A stretch of 64,000 nucleotides of DNA, from positions 15,646,479 through 15,710,478 of the forward strand of contig OZ026608.1 in NCBI GenBank assembly GCA_964020085.1, in the 5' to 3' direction. A model generated the notes under the pieces. That model did not search any database. It worked only from the letters and a program-made list of their open reading frames with translations, and was not told the DNA's origin. The DNA is from Micromussa lordhowensis. Taxonomy: Eukaryota; Cnidaria; Anthozoa; Scleractinia; Lobophylliidae. A program made the translations under genes and the position numbers. Each line of letters opens with the position of its first letter. Position 1 is the first letter of the stretch. Below, in pieces: positions 36,301-49,346 of this stretch.

Positions 36301-39300
36301 ACACCCGTAACAAACTTGTTACTTTACGTGGGAATTTTATCAACACAGGCAAGTTTTATTTGCCTGTAGCATCAAGGGCCCATTCAGGCATGTTCAGCCA
36401 TAACAGGTACTACAGGTAATAACCCTTACTGACAGCCCTGTACATATGTACAGTGTATGTCTCTTGGACAACCAACTACCCCACCCTTCACCCACCCACC
36501 CCCCCCCCCACCTTCCCTAAAGGGTATGTTATGCAGATAAAGTATAGTTGGTATCAAAATTCCCATTTCTTTCTGGAACTGCGTGTTATCCTCGACATGA
36601 GCCTTATGGGGTTATCAGTAAGTTTCTTGGACAGCATACATGTGGTAAGTAAAATTATATGGATGATTTGTAAAGGCATGGTTACCATGTGATCCTCATT
36701 TCAGGAGACTCTATTTCCCTCCTCAGAGAAAGAATGACAGTTTGTTTTAGTGGGTTTGCACTGATGTGCAAGTCTACATTAGGTGTTAATTAACATGAAT
36801 TCAACTGGCTTGTGTCTGTGTTAAAAGAGCCAGACATTCAAATTTGCAAATACACTGTCTTGGTATGGTATGGATCAAGTTTGGTGATCTTTTTAAAAAA
36901 AATTGGGTTTTGTTTACACTGTTTGTCAATCGTTGATTAACTGGTCGTTATCAAGACGTTATTTTGGCAGCTGGGATGAGTTTTAGTGGCCATTGCTGTC
37001 GTGGAGAGGTGGCCGTTGTGGTAGAGAGGGTAAAATAAGAGTGAATGTATGAACTGTCCATTGGGATCAGAAAAACTCGCTGTTGTTGAAAGGTGGCTGT
37101 TCTAAATTGGAGGTTCGATTGTATGTATGGCTGTAATGAATTTTTGTAAAATTACTTGCAGACATTTTAACATAAACCTAGAAATAAAATCTTTGTTAGA
37201 TATTTTGTTAAAATAAGTCGTTTGAATATAATTGAAACATAAATAAAATTGATTACACTTGCTTTTAAAGATATTTTTTTAATGATGAGCTTAGAGTAGA
37301 GAAAAGAGCTTAAAATTAAATTAAATCATGTAACACACATGTAAGGCATGATCAAATAAAATTCATTTTTGTTTTAAATTAAACTTTGAAATGGAGGAAT
37401 CATCTTAAATAGAGAAAAGTTAACTAAAAACAATTTAAAATTTAAAATTGAATTTTCAATAAAGTCATACAAATTTCAGCATCACAAAAAGTTTGCAGAA
37501 TATCTTAAATTAAAAATAAAACTTGTTTGTAAAAATGTAATGTTACATTTTCAATAGTTAAGTAGTGTCTTAAAAAATTAAACTTACTAAATTATAAAGT
37601 ACATTAGCTGCATTGTCTACATGTCTATGTTCATAACAAATGAAATTGCTTTGTTTTCTTACAGAAAGGAAAGAGAGGGAAAATGAAGATGAGAAAAATA
37701 ACTGTTATTGTTAGTACTGTTGGGTTACTTATATATATTTTATGTTTGCACAAAATATAACTTCTTTAAAACCTAAAGTGTTTAAAAAGTGATTAAAGCA
37801 TTTTGATTTCTCCTGAAGACCAATAAAACTAAAAATAAAATAGTCAAGTTTGCACGTGGTATAAAGTATTAAGACATTGTTTGAAGTGTACAATTTGCAG
37901 TTCAATAACTGTTTATCATCGTCATCTCTTCTTGTCATGCCAGTAGACACATGAGGCTGTCATGCTCTCAGCCCAACACTGTCTGTTTTTAAGAACTCTT
38001 TCCAAATTTGTATTATTTATTACATTACTTTAATACTGCATGACTCGACCAATCTTGCCTGATACACAAATGTATACTGGCGTCTAAGCTTGCATGGTAT
38101 TGCCTATGGCATTTTGGCTCAACTGTGTCTTGCCTAAATAAAAACCATGACTTCACCAAACTCACGTGGTATACTGCCCTCTGTAAGGTGTACTAAACAG
38201 TTATGATAAGGTGATATTTTGTTTTTCCTAGCTGCATTTCTTGCTTTATGTTGGTAGGCACAATATGTTGATGTCGAATATATAATATCATAAATATAAT
38301 AGATTATATATAACACTTTTGTTATTTCCTGGCAGGGTGATATAGCCACATTTGAGCTGCTGTCGCAATCATTCCATCGTGGTGTCATCACTGGTATGGA
38401 TGTGTGCATAAGAAAACCATTGATTGCAACTTGTGGTTTGGACAGATCAGTAAGGATATGGAACTATGAAGCTTGGTAAGATGAGGAAAATAGTAGTCCA
38501 TTTCCCAGTGACCCTGTGCTTCTGTTTTAAAATGAGTTCTCATGCAAAACTATTCATATGAAGATGAGTTTGATTTGCTTGAAAGTGAACCTGTAGGTGG
38601 GCAGAACACATTTCATATGAATGGTTTTGCATGTAGACTAATGTTTTGACACAGAGGGAGAAGGCAACTCTGAAATGGCCTTAATTCATATTTAGTAACC
38701 TTCTTCAGTGTAGTTTTGTCTGCAGTTAGTGCACAAGTTAAGAACTCTCTATGTTATGCCTACAATGTACATTGTACATATATGTTAGAACATCCAAGTG
38801 AATTTAGCATCGCAATTTTTAGTACCCTCCCCTAATTAACTGAAAGTACATGTAAATTGCTTAGTCAGCCGCTAGATGTAACTGCAGTAGACAAGATAAT
38901 TTCTAGAGTGTCTTTCATTTATACTAGAGACAGAACTTGATGATATTTTTGTGGTTAGTAATCATTAGCCACAAATTGATTAATCAGGAAACCAGGGACT
39001 GAGGGAAAACCCAGCATCATTCATCAGAAGTCTGCTCTTCATCACATCTTAGAAAATTGGAAATAGAAAACTTGTTACAGTTTGTTCCTCCTTCAATGAT
39101 TCACTTATTTTTATAAATATTCTCATCTTGGTCCTCTAGCTCCATTTCTTGTCCGTAATTTTTGCCAAAAAAATGCAACAAAATTTCCAAGATTGGTGCC
39201 TCTTTGAGAGACTGTACTGACCTAATGAATTGAGTCTCACACGCGGTCGATCTGATTAGCGTGTGTCCTTCCCAAACGTGAGCCTGCTCGCAGGTTATAA

Positions 39301-42300
39301 TGAAGTTAATTGTTGCCTTGCAGTTCACTGGAACAGTATAAAGAATTCCAAGAGGAGTGTTACAGCATAGCGCTTCATCCTTCAGGCTTGTACATCTTGG
39401 TTGGATTCAGTGACAAGCTGCGGCTTATGAACTTGTTGATTGACGATATCAGGTCCTTCAAGGAGTTTACCATCAGAGGCTGCAGAGAGGTTAGTGTATC
39501 TACAGTACCAGTTGCATGTACAATGTAGTCCAGTTGTGGCCCTCCCTCTGTCACGCAACGCTTCACTCTCAGGAGTAGGTCCTTCTTCCAAGAGTGTAGC
39601 GTTGCGTGACAGTCACGGGCTACAGTACGGGTCAGAGATTTGCGAACATCACACGCAATAGGCAATTTGCATGATCGTGTCATTTGACTACAACTACCAG
39701 AATCCTTCACTTTTTTGTTTCTTATGCTAATTAGGGCGATTGTTATTTAAACCCCACTGGGAATTCAAAATGTAAATGATAAAGATAAAATGAAAGGGAT
39801 TCTGGTAGTTGTAGTCAAATGACAACAACGCGCAAATCTGCTATGGACGCAAAATGTTTTGAACTTTACTAACTCTGAACTCACCCCTCTCGCCTTAGTA
39901 CGAGTTTTTGTCTGCGCGCGTAATTTCAGGTGATTTTAATTAGCCAATCGTGGCCCAGAATATGTTCGCGCGTACATTTGAACTTCGCTGTCGTAACTTT
40001 GCAGATTTTTCATCTTTGTTATATTTTCTTGCCGTGTTTAAGATTTTAGGCCAGCCTTGCAGCTGTTTTTTGGAGTTTTGAGTCCAGCTTCTTCACCGTT
40101 TTTAGTCATTGTGATTCGTCGTTTATTGTATGGTCCTTATTACGTGACTGGTTCATTTAATAGTTCGTATATTTGGAGTGTTGAGCCTACAACTCACTGA
40201 ATACAATTCCCAACACAAAAACAAATGTTCCAGTGTGCGCTTTGTTTAATGCACTAGGTATACCCCGCTGACTCCCATATAAAACGTTCGGGGGCGCTCG
40301 TCGGAAATCTTAAAAAGACCCCCTAAGAGGTACCAAGATCCTGTTTTGTAGGCGTGACTTCAACTTTTTCACTCCTAAGAGGTACAAATTCTAAAACAAC
40401 ATATTATCTCGTCATAAATGTTTTGGGCTCAATACCGTAAAGTGTACCACGAAAGCTCCCGCTTTGAACTTTTTGAGGCTGAACAACCTAAGAGATACCA
40501 AAACCGCTTTTCTAACCCTAAAAGCTACGACAAGCAAGTCGCGTCCTTTTTATATGGGTCTCTTCCCCCCCGAGGGTACACGCGCGATTTTGAACACGTG
40601 AGCTATATTTTTGTGTTCATAACCAACTGATATTTCTTTTTTGACACAGTATCTCAGCCGAATATTTATGGAATTTAACAAAACATAATCGAACACGAGC
40701 AATAGCGTTATAAATCAATTTTGGTTTGCTTACATGTACCTCTAAAGGATACCGTACGAAACTAGCCTTGATTGGGGGAGACGAAGCAAAAATATCCACC
40801 GTTATTTCATACACCAAATTACTGTGATAGCCTACGTTGCAAGCGTTCTCGTACAAATGTAGAATTTTCTGCTTATTGGCCGGAGCGAAAATTATGGCGT
40901 CGCATAGTAAACTGAAACACACAAATCGGTACATTTTCACGTTTGCTGTTTCAACATGGGCTTGTAGTTGACAAAGCATTGTTGTTAGATCGATTTCAAG
41001 ACTATTCAATTGTCGTGAAAGCGATTTAAAGATGGTTCTTTGCCGCTGATTCTAAAATAATATGCTACGTGGTTGTAAATTTTAGTAACAGATTGTTACA
41101 CGTTTTAAAAACCTTCCCAAAGTCGCTCAGAATTCCTGTGTATTGTACAGTATGCTACTAAATGGGCCAAATAAAATCTTGTTGTTGTTGTACACAACAT
41201 GTATCTATGGAAGGTTAGAAAACAGTTTCTAGTTCAAGAAAAAACGTTATTAGTAAAACCAAACTAAGACGTTTGCAATAAAACTGCGAGACTCGAAATT
41301 CAAATCAACTCGCAAAAAACGCACCTAATATGCACGCGCGTTTTAACGCAAAGTTTGGCTTGCTTACATGTATCTCTGAAGGGTTCCATATATCAAAACC
41401 GAGAACCTCAATATGGAAACTAGCCTGGGTTGGAGAAGACGAAAAGTGAGACAGATTTAGGACGGTACCCGTGATGTCATACCCCAAATACTGTGTGAAT
41501 TTTCTACTTTTTAGCCGGAGCGAAAATTGTGGCGTCGCAGAGCAAAATGAAACACACAAATCGGAGCATTTTCGCGTTTGTTGCAACAGAGGCTTGTAAT
41601 CGACAGAGCGTTGTTGTTAAATTGATTTCAAAACCATTCAATCGTCTTGAAAGCGATTTAAAAAGAATTCTTTGCTGCTGATTCAAAAAAGGTATTCTGT
41701 CTGGTACGTCAAGATGATTTTATAAAGCTTAGTTAAGGTAATTCCCCTGAAATAAAACTGACAATAGATTTTCGTTCAAACTTTGCCCACTAAATATTTA
41801 TCATATGAGAACTTCAATTTTGAAATAAAAAAGGGGGGTGCCCATACTCATTAAGGAGCACTGGGACATTGAAAATGACCCATTTTGGCATTATCTAATG
41901 CTTATTACAAGAACGCATTCCCAGTACTAATTGTAAATTTTTGTGACCGAGACTCATGAGAACACGCATTACACTGGAGTCAATGCATTGTATCGGACAC
42001 ACATACGCTTTTTAAGTTTGATTTAGACAGAAAGCTGAATTCTTGATTAAAATTTCAACCAAATTTCTTGACATGGTAACCATAGGGCAAAATAGAAAAG
42101 ACCACAGTTTACCTGCTATTTTCGTTATTTATTCAATTTTCAGCAATAGGAATCAGATTAGTCTTTCCTCAAGCAAAGTTTATGCTAAGTTGATTACAAT
42201 GACTGAAAAAAAAGTTGGGATGCCCGTGCTCGTTGGTGAGCTATAGCCATTTTCCGACTGACAGCGCTCAATATCAAGGCAAATCCGCCATGTTTTCAAT

Positions 42301-45300
42301 ATGCGCGTGCACGCGGGCGCGCTAAATGACGCTATAAATTATGCGCAGAAAGGATGCGCAGTGCAATTGTGAGGAATAACCTTAAGGAAATCGAGCGAGA
42401 TTTTGCACCTTGTTCCCAAAGTCGCCTAGAATTCTTGTGTATTCAACTGTTTTGAAAAGTCAGTCGTGAAAAAGGGCTTCAACTTACATGCCCTTCTCTA
42501 TACTAAAGTCCAGTTGCATGTTATGGCTGCTTTTATCCATCCTATCGAGTGCAGTCAAGTGTTAATGACTATGAGGGTTGAACTGAACTTATCTGAGTGA
42601 CTTTTACTTTGCAGTCTTCGTTCAGTAATGGCGGTCATCTGTTTGCCGCTGTTCATGGCAATGTTATTCAGCTCTACTCCTCGACAACATTTGAGAACGT
42701 TGGCAACCTGAAGGGACACAATGGAAAGGTATTCAATCGCATTTTTTTAAATGAAGAAACAAATGTTTCCTTCCCCTGCCTGAGAGAAGTTAGGGACTAG
42801 ACCCGAAAAATTCCATTCTGATGACGTAGCTCTTCGGAGATCCTTGCAGTGTCTCTGATTGGTTGTTTGTTACCGCGCTACACGATTGGCTAAAAAAACT
42901 CGCGCCTTTTTGTCATCTAATCAGAAGGAAAATCGAAACAAATCGTGACCCGTCTGCACTCGTTTTCCCGCGCTTTCCTCGGCTACATGTATTTGCTTCG
43001 AGTTTTCATTGGTTCACGGGTTTGACTGCGTCTGTTGTGATTGGCCGGAGTGGTTTTGGTTTTACCACTGCTCAGTTGAAAATCGCTCTCATCCAAATTA
43101 TTAAGTTTTTGAAGCGAAAATTATCTTAATGCGGACACCAAAGGTGTATAGTGTAGTGTCTGTGTTATGGAGATTTCTGTATTTTAGAGTTAGAGATTTT
43201 AGCTATCGCTTGAGTTTGTTCAGTGTGCATCGGCTAACTAATTCAGAGGAGTGCTATTTTTCTAGGTTCGTCAAGTGATCTGGAGCCAGGATGATAGTAA
43301 AATCATTTCATGTGGTATGGACGGTGCTGTGTACGAGTGGAACGTGACCAGTTACAAGCGTGAAGGCGAGAGCGTACTCAAGTCCTGTAGTTACACAAGT
43401 GTGGCGGTCTCACCCGACAGCAGGACCACTTTCGCTGTGGGCTCGGACAGGACACTCAAAGAGATTTGCGACTCGCAGGTAAATAAGTTAGTTTAACCAA
43501 TGAAATACTCAGGTCCGTGATTAAAAACACCGTGCTTCCCCTTGACGTTTTGAGATTTGCAATACAGTCCGTGAAAGTGGAATGCGTACGAATGCATGCC
43601 TCCGTCGAACAGCATAAAACTCACGCTGCTTCTAGTAACGATGATATTTTGTTGGTTTAACATTCTACGGAAGTGGCTTGAAAAATTCAAGCCTTTGCCT
43701 AGTTATGAACGTTCAATTTGACCCTCTCTACAAATAGGACCTTTCTTGGGGCAAAATTAAGAGGCCGTTTTAGAGTGGTTTCATTAAGAGAAAAGTGTAC
43801 GGACCAAGGCATGGCCGAGGCGAAAATTCCTCGTCGTTTTTGTGAGTTGATTTTGTAGGTCTGATCATGTATCCAATGTACTCTCTCAGGGAAAAAGAAA
43901 AACTTAGAGCCATAAGCTCCACGGAATCGGAGTCGGAAGAATCAGAACGCTTCCATTTCTTCCGATTCCGTTTATTACCCCGTCTAACAGTCCAGCGAAA
44001 ACTAGATTTTTGGAGTTGGAAGCAGAAGCGAAAGAAGCAACCAATCACAAAGCTCGGAATCGGACATTGTGATTGGTTTATTCTTTTGCTTCTGCTTCCG
44101 GTTTAGACAAAGCTATGTCTGTTGCAACCATATTTAATCTAAGTGCAAATCACGTTTGTTTTCAACAGATTCTGCGTGAAGTGCCAGCAAGTGATATCGT
44201 GTTGACGCAGTGCGTGATGTCACGTTCCGGTCGAATGCTCTTCGCTGGCACCAGCTCAGGGACCCTGCGCGCAATGAAATTTCCGCTGACCGTTCCTGGA
44301 GAGTGGCAGGAACATCAGGTGCATTCAAAGCCTATCACCAAGGTAACCAATTCACAGATTGTTATACGAATTTGAATTATACCAATGAGAAAAAGCGCGG
44401 TACAATAAATTTACATAGCCTGCAGTGCAAGCGTATTTTTGGCTCGCGAATGCGCATTTCGTACTAGGCCGCCATCTTGAATTTGGTAATTGTGGAGAGT
44501 TGAGGCGAGGGAAAATTCACTCTGCCCCAATCCTCTACCGGTCAAGCATCCAATCACAATCCAAGATGGCGGCATCGAAAACCCTGGTCTCTGGGGCGTT
44601 CCGTTCCAAAATAACACCTGTCAAAAATGAAAACACTTTCAAAATTAGAATTTCGACATTGGAGAAAAAAGTGAACGTTTTTAAAAAAGATCCAAGCTGA
44701 GATTTAGATCTGTAAAGGAGGAGCAATTTAAAAGCGTTTTTACGTCGCGTGAAAGTGTGATATTCTTGGTATGTGGTATTTTTCGTTTAGCTACCCTATG
44801 TTTTCCAGTTGTGTCATTTTCATACAGCAATTTGTGGTTAATATTCCAAATCATTACAACAACTATATTGCTGCTACCAGCGTTTTTACCTCATTTTAAT
44901 TTTGAAGTGATGATAGAAGAAGATAAATCCAAAACATTTAGTTAAAACAAAAAACCAATAGAAGAAGATTACTTTATTGAGGTACACAAGATTATTTCTA
45001 AGTAAAATATCAGTAGTAAATATAACAAAAAAAGAAATTAAATAAAAATTATAATGTATGTACATATAGTATCTAATTAATCTGATAACCCCCCAACCCT
45101 TTTTTGAATTCTTTTACCACCTCTCTATTTTCTTTACTTTTTTCCTTATTTTGTAATCTCTTTATTTATAAAAAACCGTTTGTATCTTGATATGGCCTGC
45201 CCAGACTAGCTCTAGTCATCCGCGGGCCAGTCAAACTGTAAAATGTTAAACGAACGAAAATAAAGATTGTTGTTGTTTATAACTTAAACACTGTATCTTC

Positions 45301-48300
45301 GTTTCCAGATGCGCATGTCTTTTGACGATCAGTACCTGTTCACAGTGTCTGAGGACGCATGTCTGTTCATCTTCAAAGCCGTAGACAAGGAAGGCAGAGG
45401 AATGAAGCGTGACAAGGAAGTTGGATACGCCGAGGAGATCCTTATCACCAAGTCGGACTTAGAAGAAAAGGTGAGGACGAACAGATTAAGAAATAAGCGG
45501 AACGTTTCTAGTGTTGCTTAGACACTTTCATTCTGCACGCTTTGCGGACGTATCCTTCTTGTACTGAGGAAAAATCTCTATTTTCAGTGATGTTCAGTTA
45601 TAATGTGTATTAATGAGGAGGTAAAAACAGCATTGTGTTATGAAGCCATTTTTTTCGTGAAGAACAATATTGCTTTCCGAACGAAAGAGAATTTCAAAAT
45701 AACAGTTTAATAAGGTAGAAAAATGTCGAAACGATATGAACTAATAAGGGAAACGACAGAGTGGTGAAGATTGACAAGGATCGCACAATGTAAGCTTAAT
45801 CCGTTATGTACATACTGCAGCCGCCAAGGCGGCCGGCTACACAAACGTGGCACATATTAAACGCTATATCCGGTTGATGATATATTATAATCTCATCACT
45901 TGTCTTCCTTATAACCTATCATATGTTAAGGAGAAAAGAAACGTTGGTCACTCTTAGAATGTAAGGGGTAACGTTTTAGTTTCTATTATTCTTTTCAAAC
46001 AGAATTCCATGATGGCTGAGTTGAAAACCCGCGTTGAAGAACTCAAAATGGAAAACGAGTATCAACTGCGCCTCAAAGACATGAACTACAACGAGAAGAT
46101 CAAAGAACTGACGGAGAAGTTCATACAAGAAATGGAATCGCTGAAGACTAAGAATCAAGTCCTGAAGACTGACAAGGACAAAGAGGAAGCCAAACACGAG
46201 GAGGAAATAGCCGACTTCTTAGAAAAACACGGCAAGGAGTTGCAAGATCTGGAGTCGGCGAACAACCAGAAACTCATGTCCGAGTACGAGAAATATCAAG
46301 AGCTGCAGGCCAAGAGCCAGAAGATGCAGGAAGATTATGAGCGACAGCTGACGGAGATGGAGGAATCCAAAGAACAGGCGCTGGAGGAGCTGACAGAGTA
46401 TTATGAAAATAAACTCACGGAAAAAAGCGCCCAGCTAGAACAGGTAATAACAAGGTTGCCTTAAGCCCTCGAAAAGTTCCCCCTGGTAATAACCCCTAAA
46501 ACTAAGCCCCCCCCCCCCCCAAAGCAAAGAAGCCTCCTCTCGGAAACATGTTTCTTCCACAAGAGACAACCCCCTAAATCTTTGACGCTACCATCTTCAC
46601 AATAACTTCCTGTCCCTTTTGAATGTACCGTGAATTGTTGTCGGTTTATTTTAAGAGTCATCAGACGTTTTATCGAATTTCTGCTATACTCCACGCTGTA
46701 CTGTGGACTATGTTATAGTCTTACTGTATAATCAATTATTTTAACAAACGAAGGACTTGTCAAATTACGTTTGATATCGACATGGCCCTGCAGTTGTTTG
46801 GAAACAGTTTTAAAGTCCGCGATCAGTTCATTTCATGGATTGAATTCCGAGTGAACCGAGTAAGCGACATTTTTTCCAAAGCCGTTGCTAAGCAACATGA
46901 CCTTTCTTATGACGTCATGCTGACGCGACAACTTTCGACGATCTTCCAATATTCTAGGTGACTTGATTTTTGATGGCATTTGCTGCTTTTTCCCACACAG
47001 TCACAAGACGAGTCTCGCCAGCAGCTACGAGAATACGAAGAAACAAAGAAACAAATCGAAGAAGACGCTGATCGAGAAATTCTGGACATCAAAAACAAGT
47101 ACGAACGAAGGCTGCGAGAAGAGAAAGAGGCTAACCTGAGACTGAAAGGCGAAACTGGGATTATGAGGAAAAAGGTAAATTTTGATCTTTTTGTAGTGTG
47201 GGTAAACAAACGGGCTAATGGGAAGAAAGAAAGTCCGCGTGTTTTTTCACTCCCTCACCCCCTTCCCCCCCCCCCCCCCTCGCCATTTTTTCTGTCTCGC
47301 GCCTACTCCCTTGGCACTTTTTCCCTCGCCCCAGCCCTCCACTGGCTACCTAATTCAATATGGCGGCCTAAACACTCAATACGGGAATGTGTGCACTCGT
47401 TCGCCAAAAAGACACCTGCATTGCCGGCTAGATCGTGTTCTGAACATTGGTCACTGGGAGACGTTCCAGATTCGACCGAAAAATGCCACACTGAGATCCC
47501 ACATGGTCTGGGATTTGTTACAAAACTTCGCAGGTGTTTTAACAGTTGTCGAACTCAGGGTATGTACACTGAAGACCCGCAGTTAACAACATGTTTGAAG
47601 TGCGATCTGAACACCACTTAACTGTTTTATTTTCCTGGTTAGTTTACAAGCCTGCAGAAGGAGATCGATGATTACAAAGCTGAAATCCAGCGCCAACAGA
47701 ACGAGAACAACAAACTGCAAGGGGTGATCAAGTCTCTGGAGAAAGACATCTATGGACTAAAGAAAGAGATCCAGGAACGAGACGAAACCATACAGGATAA
47801 GGTACGGTCATGACTGTGACTGACTGACTGAATGTCTGTCTGTCTGACTGACTGACTGACTGACTGACTGACTGACTGACTGACTGACTGACTGACTGAC
47901 TAACTGACTGACTGACTGACTGACTGACTAACTGGATGACTGACTGACTGACTAACTGACTAACTGACTGACTAACGGACCGATTGATTGTCTGTCTGAC
48001 TGTCTGACTGTCAGACTGACTGACCCACTGCCTGTCTACCTGACTGAGTGAATGGATAAATGAATGAATAAGCAACTGATTGATGGATTGATTAACTTAT
48101 ATTACAAGCGTTAGATCCTATCACTGGTTAAAGCTGTTATTCTCTCCGTAGGAAAAACGAATTTATGATTTAAAAAAGAAGAATCAAGAGCTGGAGAAAT
48201 TCAAGTTTGTTTTGGATTATAAAATAAAGGAGCTGAAGAAACAAATAGAACCCAGAGAGAACGACATTAAGGCCATGAAGGAACAAATACAAGAGGTAAG

Positions 48301-49313
48301 CCAAATCAAGCCTGTGTTTGTCTCGTGAAAAACTCCGATTTGAAAAAAGAAATCTAATCAGCCAGGTAAAGACTGAAGAAAACGAAGAAAGCAATCATAA
48401 GTCGCAGTAAAATGGCTAACCAGTGGCGAGGGAGGAAATCTTGAAGCGGGTTTCAAGCGTTAAGTGTTGCGAGCGCGGAGAAAACTGTAGCGGATAGCAA
48501 GCGCGAGAAAATTCACGTAGTAATAATTGGTTTTGTTTTTGTATCCTGGTAACCGAAAAGATAAAATCTCTGCTCGAATTGGCCACAGCTCAACTTATTA
48601 AACGGACACAAGCAAAATTTTAAGTAGATTCATAACTAACTCCAGAAAATCTTGACAGGTCATGAGCTTTTGGCCATCAAAATGAATTTGCTTTGCGTGC
48701 GCGCGTGAATGACATTGCGGCGGATTGTGTCGTCATTTTTGAACAACCAGGTGTTTGCGCTGGCGAAAGGAGATCTTGCACAATACCAATGTCATGCTTT
48801 CAAACCTGTGGGAACAGTTTCGGTAACATGATATGACAGGGGCCGCACTATGAGAGTTAACTGGCTTATTACGGTTAACCGGGTTACCGATAGATCGTGA
48901 TGCGGCCGCTAATTTCTGCAGTTCATTGAACTAAAACCGGGTTAACGGTTACCATGCAAATTAGTGATGGTAATAGGACTGAGTGGACTTAAATTCGGTC
49001 TGTAATCATACAAGTGATAAAAAAATTGGGCGACCACGCAGCGGGAGTCCGATTTGTTTATCACGAGTATGATCACAGACCAAATTGGACGATACGAAGT
49101 CTTATTACTAATTAATCGTAAAAAATTACAATTTCCGAGAAAAGAAGAATAACCAAGTTATGAAAGAAAGGAAAATAAAAGAAAGGGAATAAAAAAAGAA
49201 ATAAAAGAAAGGGAAAATTGCCATTAAAATACTGATAAACGAGAAGTAAACTGTTTCATATCACACATTCATAGCAAATTGAGATTGGCTGATTTAAACT
49301 ACGACTTTGAATG

Positions 49314-49346
<33 letters not shown>

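Noticed and set aside
46980..47621. 213-codon frame extending CFAP57 exon 11
   Set aside because: After AAAAAG|GTAAAT at 47174 the frame is intron read-through; the exon 12 acceptor at 47642 restores the family sequence.
47728..48075. Serine-glutamine repeat protein on the minus strand
   Set aside because: It is purely the translation of the TGAC microsatellite, opposite a real CFAP57 exon.
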